DNA of 64,000 nt, taken from NCBI RefSeq assembly GCF_018143015.1, contig NC_054749.1, positions 31,242,911 to 31,306,910 of the forward strand, read 5' to 3'. Position 1 is the first letter of the stretch. Each line of letters begins with the position of its first letter. Made by a program: the position numbers and the translations under genes. The notes under the pieces were generated by a model, which was given only the letters and a program-made list of their open reading frames with translations, ran no database searches and was not told the origin of the DNA. The stretch comes from Lytechinus variegatus (Eukaryota > Echinodermata > Echinoidea > Temnopleuroida > Toxopneustidae). Below, piece by piece: positions 50,146 through 62,004 of the stretch.

Positions 50146-53080
50146 TTCGTTCTTTATACGGATGCTTGGAATTCAGGATATTTGTATTTCTAGTTCAGCA
50201 TATGCTAGTAGGCATACGTGCAAAATCATGTTTAATTGCATTTGTGCATGTATCTTGAAAAAAACGACACAAGAATAATCTTGGTTTTTCTATTTAAATA
50301 AAAGTAGAACCATTATGTCATTAAAGAGTTTTTAAACCTTGTGGATACAAAGAGGCAAAGCAAGTTTTGATTATATGGAAGGTTAGTGGAACACAAGATG
50401 TTATTATGTTTCATGTTGAATATTCAGATCGTTGGAGAAATGATTTCGGCACTTAAGTCATCAAACTCGGTCTGAAGAGGTCTTTATAATCTAAAACAAG
50501 GTGAATATATGTATATTATTTTTGTTTGTTTTGTGTGTGTGTTTATTTGTCTAGTGATGAAAAATATGATAATGGAACACATTTTACGATGCTATGTCAT
50601 TGCCTTTATTCTGTTGTTAAAGAGTGAAAGTTTTAAAGAGAGGAGTAAAGAAGTCAAATTGTTAACAATTATTATGATCACATCACAAAATATTTTAGTG
50701 ACTTCTGTACCGTAAATGTCCCATTTGACTTTTAAATGTAGCATTTTAGAACTTTGAATCTGCTTCCTCTTGCACAAGTCTGACCAATAACAGTTTCACA
50801 TGTGAAATAGTCAACAGGTTTAGAATCACTCAATTTTGTTTCACCTAAAACCATAGTATTTTGTGAAAAGGGTACTTGTTCTGTGGTTTGTTTAATTGTG
50901 TAAGACAAGTTCTGAAAGCTGAAAGTCTCACGTTCTCATTAATATTTTCAAGCTATTAATGCAAGAAACGTAACAAGATAGAGATGCATAGGTTTCACTT
51001 TAAAACAACACAGTCACGTAATCATGTATTGAGTATTACAGACTGATAATATTGTGTATTTATTCAAGTTGAATCAAGTCCAACTTTCACCAATGTTGTG
51101 TCACAAATAGACATTGTTTTTTAAAACAATTATTTTTCTACCAAACATCAATTAAAAGCAGAAATGTACATCACGGCAAAGGAATCTAAAGGTTATTTTT
51201 TATTTGTGTAAATATACATGCAACAGCTCATGCAGCCTATTTTAGTCCAGATATGTTGAAGCAGTTAATGTTTAGGAAAAAGTAGCTTACTAATTAGCTC
51301 TTATAACATTATCTCTTGTTGTAATGCCTTTAAAGTATTATACAGTGCATCCCACAAAAAATAAATCTGTTTTCAGATATAGATTTCACAATCAATTATT
51401 AAAGATATTTTTACTATAAATTTGATACTCGTGGCAAGAGTTGAATCTTATCTCAAATTTGAAACTATTAGCTAAGCAAATCGTTCAAGCATGGCAGATC
51501 ACAAACAGTAAATATTGAGGCATATCAGAAACGATTTGTGTAGAAACTCACATGTATATCTGAATCCACTCTCATTTCAGGGATCAGCGGGAGAATCTTA
51601 ACAAAGAATACAAAAGAAATGCGTCAAATAAGCACGTCGTCGTATCTCAAACCAATCTGGTCCACTTTTTCTGCGCAACCTGGTTTGACATGAAAATTTC
51701 AAACTCATCTTGCTCATTAATGTCTCATATTAGATATGAAATAAGGAAGAATAATTGAGTTATATGACTATGTTAATGAAATATTATTTATTTGCCTTTT
51801 GAAGAAATGGAACCAGCAATTAAATTTCACTTTTATGCTTGATTTTTCTTTTTTCTCGAATAAATTTGCTTTTTAAGTGGATTTGGCTATGTTATGCTTT
51901 GCACCCATATCCTTTGCTATGCACAGCTATCGTTCACTGTAAAGACGCATTTTTTAATCTTTTAGAAAGATAGTTTGTGTGTTTGTGTATTGTATTTGTA
52001 TGTATGGTATTGCAATCAAAATATATATATATTCATAAATTTAGAATTGCACATTATGTGTCTTGAAATGTGATGGGATTTAAGAATTGTGACAATAAAT
52101 GTGCTTTATGATTACTGTACTTGCATCTTTTGCATCTTTGTATTTATTTATTGTGAGGTTAATTACAATCCATTAATACCGTGTTTACACTTGATCGGCT
52201 TTAGGTTTATCTTGCACTGCGTTTACACGCTGTTACAGCTCGTGGTTCAGACCTGCGAGCCGATGCAAAAACCTGAAATGATACGCACACCAATGTCATA
52301 ATAAAGATAACGCTGGATCCGTGCGCTTACAATTATGTCACAATGGTAAAGTAAATGAAATGCGCACCAATTGCCGATGCAGAATTGGCTTCCTGTTTAC
52401 ACATAGTAAAAAGCCCATTCTGCATCGGCTCGCGGTTCTGAACCTACTACTATGTGGTGCAAAATTGCTGGTTCTGAACCGCGAGCCGATGCAAGTTAAT
52501 CGCGTTTACATGCTATGAAAAAGCCAATTAAGTGTAAACATGGCATAAGTTACATTAACAAATTAGATATTAACCAAGGAATAAAAGGAGTTGTCTTTTG
52601 GGTAAGGTGGTCCTTTATGAGTCCTCATGGAAGAATTCCGTAAGTGATATGAATTTTACGAAAAAGGTTGTAGTTTCAGGAGTTTTCATTATAAACACTT
52701 TGATGACTTCCTGAATATGCAAGATAAATAAAGTCAGCTTATTGTGAGAAAAATCACTCGAGCCCGAGCCCCATTTCAGTGTACAAAAATCAAATTCTTG
52801 ATAAATTTATTTTCTGATCAATCTTTACCATTTCGTTAGCTTATAACAGCGAATTTGAAACAGCAACCTGCAGCCCATAACACAAAGCTGAGCAATTGAT
52901 CATACTGACCCCTGTGCATTCTGATTATCGTACAAATAGATTTATGATCTGTCGCCAACCATGAGGTTTTCTCTTGGGGACCCTTGTGATTTGTTGATTC
53001 AAAGGACACGTCATCTAAATAGGGGTTTCAGAGATGAACCAGTTCATGTATTTGAGGTAGTAAATTTGCACAACTCCTAC
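50146..53080. other. TSEN54-RNPS1 interval, AT-rich; contains one terminal-inverted-repeat element
   Basis: No gene seen. A lone TACAGTGCATCCCACAAAAA at about 51341 resembles one end of a Tc1-like element, but no partner end was found. A clear element occupies 52173-52550. Confidence 0.5.
52173..52550. repeat. Terminal-inverted-repeat element with TGTTTACACTT ends
   Basis: Left CCGTGTTTACACTTGATCGG, right inverse CCAATTAAGTGTAAACATGG. The interior has repeated inverted GGTTCTGAACCGCGAGCCGA-like blocks. Confidence 0.8.
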
Positions 53081-54300
53081 TTTGGCCATCTTCCATTTGG
53101 TCTCATCCCACATGGTCTAATCCTAGTTTGTCTTATACTACCATTTGGCGCATACTTTCATAATTCCGAAGCTTCGTTATTCCAAAGGTTTGTTATTCCG
53201 AAGGTCAGTATTTCCGAAGGTTCGTTAGTCCGAAAACGAAATGAGGTTCTTAAAGAGAAATGCCAGTAGTTGCAGGAAACACTGATTTCATGAGAAAGTC
53301 TGTAAAACCAGGCTTAATTGTCAGTATATCATCGAGGATCTAGATCTGGTACAGTTACATAAACTGAACTTTGTGAAATCTTGAAATCTACGCTGAAAAA
53401 CGTTCACACTGAAGATCCCCAACACAGATAGGCACACTTAGGACAGTGTATTATTATTGCTGGAATAAAGACCCGACGGAAGTGACCGAATCTGCGCTTA
53501 TTTTGCTTATTTCTTAGCAATTACACAATTTCTCGCAGAATCCTTTGGCACATACTTTTTATTCATACAGACACTTGGGTGGTCATTATATTAGATTCTG
53601 TAAAGTCATTTTGAGATAGTTACCAAAACTGGAATTTATCTTTAATTTCGAAGGTTCTTTAGTCCGAAAAAAGTGAGGTTCGTAATTCTGAAGGTTCGTT
53701 AATCCGAAAATGAAATGAGATTTGCAATTCCGAAGGTTCGTTAGTCCGAAAAGGAAATAATTAACAAACCTTATTTCATTTTCAGACTAACGAACCTTCG
53801 GAACAACGAAGCTTATTTCGTTTTCGGATTAAACCTTCGGAACATCGAACCTTATTTTGTTTTCGCATTATTGAACCTTCGGTATAACGCCACAAATGTT
53901 CGGAATAATGAACCCTTTTTACGTTTTTGGATTAACAAACATCGAGGTAAAGGCAATTTACGTGTTTCGGAATTACAAACCTTTGGAATTACGAAGTGTA
54001 ACCACCATTTGGTACCCTTACCATTTAAGCTTCATCCAATTTTTGTCATGTCTATTTCACCAAATATCCACTTTATACCTTTAGCTTCGTTTATGAGCCA
54101 AATATGTATTTGATAAAGGGCAAGATAATCAGAAGGTGGATATAAGACCATCTAAGCACGAAACCGAATGGCAGGTAGACCAAGTGAAGGTTGACCGAAA
54201 CAGTATTAAGCACAGATTGATCGTAAGTCAAGTGGGTTAAGCACTAACAAAGAGGACTAGACCATCTGATAGTAGACCCAGGTGGATACAAACCTTCCAA
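53080..54300. repeat. Layered foldback region with three nested parts
   Basis: The outer part has repeated CATTTGGTCT-type motifs at the left (53095-53150) and AGACCAAGTGAAGG-type inverses at the right (54175-54290). The middle part, about 53158-53999, has short units such as TTCCGAAGGTTCGTTAGTCC and their inverses, bounded by CATAATTCCGAAG and GGAATTACGAAGTG. The inner part is the element at 53250-53645. Confidence 0.65.
53250..53645. repeat. 396-base TTAA element with AAAGAGAAATGCCAGT ends, copy 1
   Basis: TTAA at both borders; ends AAAGAGAAATGCCAGT and ACTGGAATTTATCTTT form a 16-base imperfect inverted repeat. A near-identical copy lies at 61604-62004. Confidence 0.85.
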
Positions 54301-54559
54301 GCATACATATATTTTGGGAGGGCAATTTGAACATTTTGCAGGTAATCTCTGCTCTTTTTTTCCTTCAAATTTCTTGAATGTCATGAAACTTCACATCACT
54401 ATATTTACATTGAGATACAATAAGACCACATTCATAATCAATGAATTTCAATTTTAAAGATTTATATGATTTTCAATGAATGCATACCCAAATTGCAGAG
54501 ATTTCAATTTAAGAGCTAGTCTACACAATAAACAAAAGATTCACACTGTTTTTTAAAAT

Positions 54560-56411
54560 ACAATGTACATTTTATTGTCAAACAGTTCGCATTACAACTA
54601 CAAAAGAATTACACAAATTACAATGAAGTACAAATATTCACTTACAGACAAAAGGTATTTTTGTATGTGTTTGGGTAAGGCTCAATAATGATTGAAAATA
54701 TGTGTTGACCAACGGACGTCCTTCAATGAATAATGAATGAAGAATGAAACTTCACTTTCGGGGCCAATTGTAATTTTGGGTCTTCTATAATTACCCCGGT
54801 ATACAAAATATGTAATCAAATTGAGGTGCTTCAAGTCGTGGGATTCTTGACTATACCTTTATCAATATTTAGTACTAATTGTTTTTATGTCCTTCACAAA
54901 TTGTGAGGTCAGTACATGCATCTGCAGTTCAGTATAAAAATAAGCAGGCAATGCAAGAAACACTACATTCCAACTTGCCTATATTTTGCAAGTACAATTC
55001 ATAGAGGCTTCTAAAAATGAATATTGACCATCATGGTAACTAAGCACTGATCCACTGTGCATGGTAAAAGCATGGTCTTTGACTGTTACCATGGAAATAA
55101 TTTTGTTGTAAAATATTGGAATTAAAGAAGTCTGCTCTTGATGTAGGATCAATTCAAAGCAATACCAACATAAAGCATATTATCTTGTTAACGTCCATTC
55201 ATCTTTTGATAATGCAGACAATAATTCTACATTATATCAAGGGCATACAAATGAAATGTGTACATACTTGTATTGTAATGAAAACTATTGTTACTATTTA
55301 CAAAATGCTAAACCATCACTATCCCTTCTCACAACAAAGAAATACAAACATAACAATCCTAGATGAAATACAACCAGATAGGAATTTACATATAATCATA
55401 CTGGAGCAAATCAGATTTCACAACATGAACAGGCTTCCTAATCTCTTAACTTCGTAATTGAGATTACTGGAGTGTGTGCTGTTTAAATGAAACTGTTAGC
55501 CATGATGATTATCTTGCTAACTGCAATCTTACATAATGAAACAAAAATAGTACATCCTAAATGATTTAATAAGGTCAATGTGATTTCCGTTGCTTTCATT
55601 TTTTTTTACTCGTAAGGGACTTCTTATAGCACTTTCGACTGATCATCTTTCATAAAGCAGTAACTAAAGCTTGGGTAACCACAGTGGAAAGCTGATTGGC
55701 TGCTCTGTCCCGTTACCATAGCAATTATTACAATGGAAAAGTTTCCATGAATTAAAGTTCTTCATCAACCAGGCCCCATGTCTTCCCAATATTAGAATCA
55801 ATTTGAAGTTTTGGAAGTGTAAGAAAGGTTATTTCTTATACAGCATTTTCAGAATATTTCAATAACATACATTACATAAAATATGAAAACCATTTTCACG
55901 CTTAAACTTGTAATGGACGAAAGCCCAACAAACCTACACTCCAGACTCCATCTATACCTTGGGGGCGGTTTCATAAAGCTGTTCGTAAGAGTGACTTTAA
56001 GAACGACTGGTGATCCTTTTTACGCTCTAAACCATCACCAATGAACATTTTGCTGTGAGCCATTTACCACAAGAAAGGATCACCAGTCATTCTTAAAGTC
56101 GCTCTTAACTTACGAAAAGCTTTATGAAACACCCACCAGATCTGTATGCCAACTAGGAAACATAAAAGAATTGGAGCTTGAACAGCTATCATCAGGCTCG
56201 CAGATGTGCAAAACAAGCTACCCCAGATCTTTGAGGGCTGTATGAATTGAAAGTGGCATCACAGGACAAAGATATGCTGATGGATTATCTTTAGGAACTG
56301 CAGCCTGATCAACAATAATGATCAGGGTCCGACTGGTGCAGAATGAGCTTATCTCGATCCGTGCAAGCTGTACACATCAAAGCGGTATCACAGGACTAGG
56401 AAACTAATGGA
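54560..56411 (-). other. Probable RNPS1 3' UTR with poly(A) signal
   Basis: A minus-strand AATAAA (plus strand TTTATT, 54571-54576) lies about 1.8 kb after the RNPS1 stop. The interval contains palindromic elements (55962-56134 and a weaker one near 55640-55790) and no coding frame. Length is inferred. Confidence 0.4.
55962..56134. repeat. Palindromic element with GGTTTCATAAAGC ends
   Basis: Left GGGCGGTTTCATAAAGC, right GCTTTATGAAACACCC. Inner arms GAACGACTGGTGATCC and GGATCACCAGTCATTC pair. Confidence 0.8.
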
Positions 56412-59288
56412 TTATCTTGAGGAACTGGAGCTTGATCGGCTGTATCTACGACGTCTAGCTGGTGACCTGGACCTTGATCTAGATCTGGACCTGGATCTAA
56501 TGGGTGACCTTCTCCTTGGTGGTGACCTGGTCATAGAACAAATAAAAAGACATTTGTTGGAGATCTAAATGAACTCACATAAAAAATATAACACCAACTG
56601 ATCAATTGATTTGTGAATACAATCACCCAAATTCTTCTGGAATAGTCTCTACAATTATTTTCTCAATGCCCAATAGCTGAAAGTCTATTGATTTCTTGAT
56701 CAATATGTACGAGCAATCACAAAGAAAGTCAATGTGTTATTAATCAGAAAACTTACAGGGCCCACATCTGAACCAGACCAATAAGAGCACTGTCTGTAGG
56801 ACATCTACTTTGAAAACAGAAAGATGAAAAGGAATTCTCAAATATTCCTTCAATCATTCTTTTCATGTCTCTTTATATTTCAGTGCTCTGCATAAAAAAA
56901 ATATTGGACATTATTTAAAAATGTGGAGACTGTGAATAAGTGAAATAAAAATTTCTCCTCCCATTGATAAGTCAAAGATGTAATCAATCTTCATCTTCCT
57001 GAGGGTACATAGCTTTCTACTCAAGCATTTTCTATGTATTTCCATGATTGTAAACATTTTTAAAGCTTTCATTGAGTTTTCTCAAAATTCATATATTTGA
57101 TTGTGTGAATTATGGACGATTAAAATCAATATATTTGGATCTCTGAGTCTGATTACCTTCTTCTGTCCCTAAATCTTGGGGGAGGTGATCGTCTCCATCC
57201 GCCTCCTCTCCTGGGTGGGCTACGTCTTGGTAGTGGAAGGGGTCTGGGACGGGAAACTGGAGCTAATACGAAGGCAGCAGTGATTTCTTGACCATCGATC
57301 TGACCTACAAGCCAACACAAGCAATTACAAATTGATTAGTATGATCCAATAAAATGTTAATATTCTATTTGTGTGATTATATTGCATTACATGTACTTTT
57401 ATGAACTTGTGTACATCAAATTCCCTGAAATTGATATTTATACTATAAATATCAATTTTCTTGACAATGATCAGCCTTTGAATTTTACAGACTAAATCAA
57501 TACTTCATTCTCACGTCTTCAAATAATTTGACTATTTGAGGTGTCCAGAAGATCAAAAATGTTGTCATCATAGTTCAGAGAGGTTTATCAAAACTATGAC
57601 TCATATATTAATACTATACAAATAATACAAAAAATTCCAAAATTTATTCATTCAAAAAAAATATGATTGTCACTTACGATTTGGGCTCCTCATGCTAAAT
57701 CTGAAGCAAAGAGTGAATGAACGGGTAGTAATCAGCTTTGGGGAAATAAGCCGCAAAGCAGACTTGTGAAAAAAAAAGTGTATTAAATCTATTTCAAATG
57801 CATTCTAAAACAACCCTGCCATTAAAACATTCCTACCTCCATCCATATGTTTGAGAGCCTTCTCTGCATCATTGGATGACATGAAATCGATGTAGGCGAA
57901 GCCACGGGACACATGTGGATGGGTCCGATCAGGAGGAATGTCAATGCTCTTAACGGCACCATAGATTGAGAAGATCTCCATCAGGTGATCCTTGTTGACG
58001 TTACGTGTCAGCTTTCCAACATGAAGCCGGGATGACTTGGGAGAGGGCGATCGCTTGCGACGAGGGGGTGTTCTTGACCTAAGGAAAAACAAAGAAAATG
58101 GAGGCCTTAGTTACATCGCATTGTACGCTGCTATACTACAAGAGTTTAATATATTGGACTGTCTCTATGCGCTTTAAAGATATGCCATCATCCTGATTTT
58201 CCACATGAGTGATTTCATGACAGCAATCCAGATCCATTTTTTTGTCTATAAATACAGAAATTGTAAGATTTGTCATCAACAGTCATCTGCTTTTTTGATA
58301 AACTGAGTTATGAGCAATGAAGGGCCATACACCCACTGACAAAAGGATGGACATTTCTTAGTTAACTAATTGATCCTTTCTACTTTTCTCACCTTGTTCT
58401 ACTTCTCCTTGGTCTAGCTCTTTCCTTTGATTCCTTCTCTTTTCTATCATCAAACTTTCTGGATGTCTCCTTCTCTATTGCACCTCCTGCTTTCCCATCC
58501 TTGTCTCCACCTCCTCCCTTTACTTTGGTGACACTTCTGCTTCTACTTCTTCCTTTGCTTTTACTTCTGCTCCTGCTTCTGCTTTGGCTCCTGCTCCTAC
58601 TACGGCTGCTCCCTGAAGCACTACCCGAATCACTCCCTGACCCACTGGAACTACCGGAGCTGGACCTACTGCTGGATCTTGATGACCTGGATCGTGATCG
58701 GGAGCTGCCTGAACTGCTCCCTGAGGAGCTTGAACGGCTCCTTGACCTGCTGGAACTAAATAGAAATAGGCAAAATGAAATTTAAAAGGAATTACTGACA
58801 ACATTCCTTGTTAGTATAAGGCAAGATCAAACAACTAGTATTTTTAAGGAATCTCCACTGTTGTGATAGGTTGACTGCATAAAATAGAACATGAAATGAA
58901 CAAGATTTTGAATTGATGTGTTAAATATCTTTGGAATATCTTATATGATCTGACCCTTTAGAATCCTTAAAGGCATTTGTTATCCATGCATATGTTATAA
59001 TGTATGCATGCCTTCTACCATCTGTTTTACTTCCTCCATTATATTTCCATTTAAGCTTCTGAAAATTCCATTAGATCAAGAAAGAAAGATTGTCATTAAA
59101 CATCATATCTTGCTAAAAATCGAATAGATATTGGACATAAATTCGTGACATACCTTCCTGAACTACTGTCTGAACCAGATGAACTTCTACTTGATACTGA
59201 TTTGCTTCTTCTCTTCTTGTCTCTCCCTCGGCTTCTCCTATCACCCCTCCCTCCACTCCTACTTCTACTCCTTGTCCGACTTCTTGGC
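56412..59288 (-). CDS. RNPS1: RNA-binding protein with serine-rich domain 1, C-terminal 333 residues (N-terminal exon not found)
   Basis: RNPS1 is a nuclear splicing activator and exon-junction-complex/ASAP component that couples splicing to export and decay. Visible exons in transcript order: 59154-59288, 58393-58755, 57837-58078, 57157-57304, 56412-56526 (TAA). All phases agree. The first two exons encode Arg-Ser and Ser-rich sequence (RSRGRDKKRRSKS, SRSRSRSQSRSRSRSKSK). The third encodes the RRM, from SRLHVGKLTRNVNKDHLMEI through GFAYIDFMSSNDAEKALKHM. The fourth has QIDGQEITAAFVLAP and a Pro/Arg-rich tail. The last ends in RYSRSSSSSSR, very like the human C terminus. A good acceptor (TTTTTCCAG) before 59288 shows that at least one coding exon lies upstream. 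None was recognised between 59.3 and 64 kb, so it is short and unrecognised or past the right edge. The gene converges on TSEN54. Confidence 0.93.
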
Positions 59289-60063
59289 CTGGAAAAACAA
59301 AAGGACATGTAAGAATTACAGTTTATCTTGAAAACTTTACGAGTTGAATTGACTGGTATTCTCCTTGATCCCTATTGATACTCCATTTAAAAAAGAGGCA
59401 AGAGTTCAAAGTCAGGATTTTGCTGTATTGGATGATAAGCAACCTGCGACACTGGCACAGGTCCGACGGACTCAGACCAGTAAAAATTCCTGTTGGGCCA
59501 GTAACTTTTGAGAAATACTCAGATTTACTGGTCCGACATGACCAGTAAAAATATATCAAACTGATACAAATGCTCTTTTCTCCTCTTTTGTAAATTATAA
59601 AAATGGCTCTCCAAAATTGTGAAATTGCTCTCACGAATTATGTTGTGAGTACTGTTTATTTTCATTGGGGAGGGGAATAATATCAATTAACGACAGCATA
59701 ATAATTTCTAATGCTTTAATTTATTTTGGGGGACAAGTAAATTTTAGGTTCAGACCAGTAAAAAATTCAAAATCTGGCTTTCTACTGGTCCAATATAAAT
59801 TGGGCTTGACCAGTAGAAAAAAAAGTGTTAGCGCGGAGCCATGTTATATGACTAAATGTGAGTAAAAAATAAATTATTGTTGTGTGCTGTGTGATAAATA
59901 AGTTCTCTTGAGACTTGTTAGTAGAATATTGGTGCTGAATTATTAGTTTTGGACAAGCACCTGCACCTCTAGCTAGATCTACTGGTCCAAAAATCATGCT
60001 CGTCCCAGTACCAGAAAACAAGGATATCCTCATAAACCAGGACATGCAGGACATGTCACTCCT

Positions 60064-60220
60064 GGGGCCTGTTGCATAAAAGTTTTTACCTGAGAAAACT
60101 CAGGTTGTTTTTACCGGAGTTTTTGCCCTGTGTAAAAGTCAATGGCAGAAATCAGTCTAACCTTAGTTTTCAGTTTTTACCAGAGTTTTCTCAGGTAAAA
60201 AGTTTTATGCAACAGGCCCC
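60064..60220. repeat. Palindromic element with GGCCTGTTGCATAAAA ends, copy 2 (inverted relative to 8433)
   Basis: Begins GGGGCCTGTTGCATAAAA and ends TTTTATGCAACAGGCCCC. The inner unique part (around AGTCAATGGCAGAAATCAGT) is the reverse complement of that at about 8495-8515, so the orientation is opposite to copy 1. Confidence 0.8.
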
Positions 60221-60245
60221 TGGCCCTGGGTTTTACTTCGGGGAC

Positions 60246-61607
60246 TTAAAGGGGAAGTTCACCTTGACAAAAACTTTGTAAAAATAGCAGAAAAAATAAT
60301 AAAAAATATTGCCGAAGGTTTGAGAAAAATTCATCACATTTTGAAAAAATTATTAGAATATCAATTATTTGATTTGTGACGTCATATGCGAGCAGCATTC
60401 CTACATAGCGAATGGTAAAAAATCAATAAAATGTCATTTTCTCAGAAAATTGAAAATGGTTTTCACTGTACCTTTTGTATATCAATAGACAAATCATTTC
60501 ACACCCAATCATGAATAGAAAACAAAATTAAGTCATCAGGAACCATGCAAAATTTGAAATTCATGCATTTTATATTACATAACACATGGGGCAGCTGCTC
60601 GTTTATGACGTCGCAAATCCAAAACTCTGAACTCTACTAACTTTCTTACTCTTTAACAGATTTTCCTCAAACCTTCATCAATAGGGGAAGGCGGGGTAAG
60701 TTGAGCATAGGGGCAAGTTGAGCCACCACCCCCAGGCCAATAATGAATGAGTTAGACATTGTGGTGGTGTCATGTATTGATGACCCATAGCATAACCCCT
60801 AACCCCACCACATTGTTTCCAACTTTGAAACAAAAGTAGTTTTTTAGAGGGAAAAATATGAATTTCACCCAAAAAAGTAAAAAGAGTGTGAAATAGATAA
60901 GTGCTTTATAAACACACATGTCTTTAAATATAATAAAGACATGATAACAACATTATTAGTTCAGGTATGGATCTTCATTCTTGTCATAGTCTTTTATATG
61001 ATGGATGCATAATAAATGTGTGGATACAAAATTATCGCACTAAGTTCGGACTGGGGTAAGTTGAGCCAAACAGCATGGGGCAAGTTGAGCCATGGTATTC
61101 CTATGGTAATGTATCTTAAAAAACAAACAAGCCATAAAAATCGATTGAAATGCAGGCTGAAAGGAGCAAATTTACATGACTGCTCTTTTCCTTTTACAGG
61201 ATGTTAGTATTTATAGAGAATTAGCAAGTGAAAAGACTTTAAACAAAAAATTGACATGCTGGTTCTCTCCTCATACATTTTGTACATAGTTTTTGTGGCT
61301 CAACTTACCCCAGAAGGTGGCTCAAACTTACCCCATATATGGGGCAAGTTGAGCCATTTGACATCGTTTTTTTCAAAGGTCACGATGACTTTCAGTGTGG
61401 GGATAGAAAGTTATATATAGGTGGAAAATATTTCAGAAGAATTAAATTTCAAGGCAAAGTACTTATTTCGACAAGATTATTAATCCTATCAATTCTAACA
61501 TGCAAAAAGCAAAAACTGTCACAACTTACCCCGCCTTCCCCTACTGTTTACTATTTTTTCTGCTATTTTTGCAACAAAGTTTTCTTCAGGGTGAACTTCC
61601 CCTTTAA
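60246..61607. repeat. Palindromic TTAA element split by a TA element
   Basis: Outer borders TTAAAGGGGAAGTTCACC and GGGTGAACTTCCCCTTTAA. The interior matches the element at 47640-48144 (GAGCAGCATTCCTACATAG). It is interrupted between 60682 and 61543. Confidence 0.85.
60682..61543. mobile_element. Non-autonomous TA-flanked element with GGGGAAGGCGGGGTAAG ends
   Basis: TA at both borders; inverted ends GGGGAAGGCGGGGTAAGTTG and CAACTTACCCCGCCTTCCCC (the right end as read has one mismatch). GGGGCAAGTTGAGCCA-type units recur inside at about 60710, 61077 and 61341, with inverses near 61300-61330. No transposase frame. Confidence 0.8.
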
Positions 61608-62004
61608 AGAGAAATGCCAGTAGTTGCAATAAATACTGATTTCATGAGAAAGTCTGTAAAACCAGGCTTAATTGTCAGTATATCATCGAGGATCTAGATC
61701 TGGTACAGTTACATAAACTGAACTTTGTGAAATCTTGAAATCTACGCCGAAAAATATTCACACTGAAGATCACCAACACAGATAGGCACACGTGGGACAG
61801 TGTATTATTATTGCTGGAATAAAGACCCGACGGAAGTGACCAAATCCGCGCTTATTTTGCTTATTTCTCAGCAATTACACAATTTCTTCCAGAATCCTTT
61901 GGCACATATTTTTTATTCATACAAACTGACACTTGGGTGGTCATTATATTAGATTCTGTAAAAAGTCATTTTGAGATCGTTACCAATACTGGAATTTATC
62001 TTTA
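61604..62004. repeat. Same 396-base element, copy 2
   Basis: Matches 53250-53645 nearly base for base (for example GACCCGACGGAAGTGACC, ATCGAGGATCTAGATCTGG). Its left TTAA is also the right border of the element ending at 61607. Confidence 0.85.

Noticed and set aside
51341-51370. A third Tc1-like element
   Set aside because: Only one end (TACAGTGCATCCCAC) is present; no inverted partner was found downstream.
58501-58785. Leu-rich plus-strand frame resembling a membrane protein
   Set aside because: Antisense of the Ser/Arg-rich exon of RNPS1.
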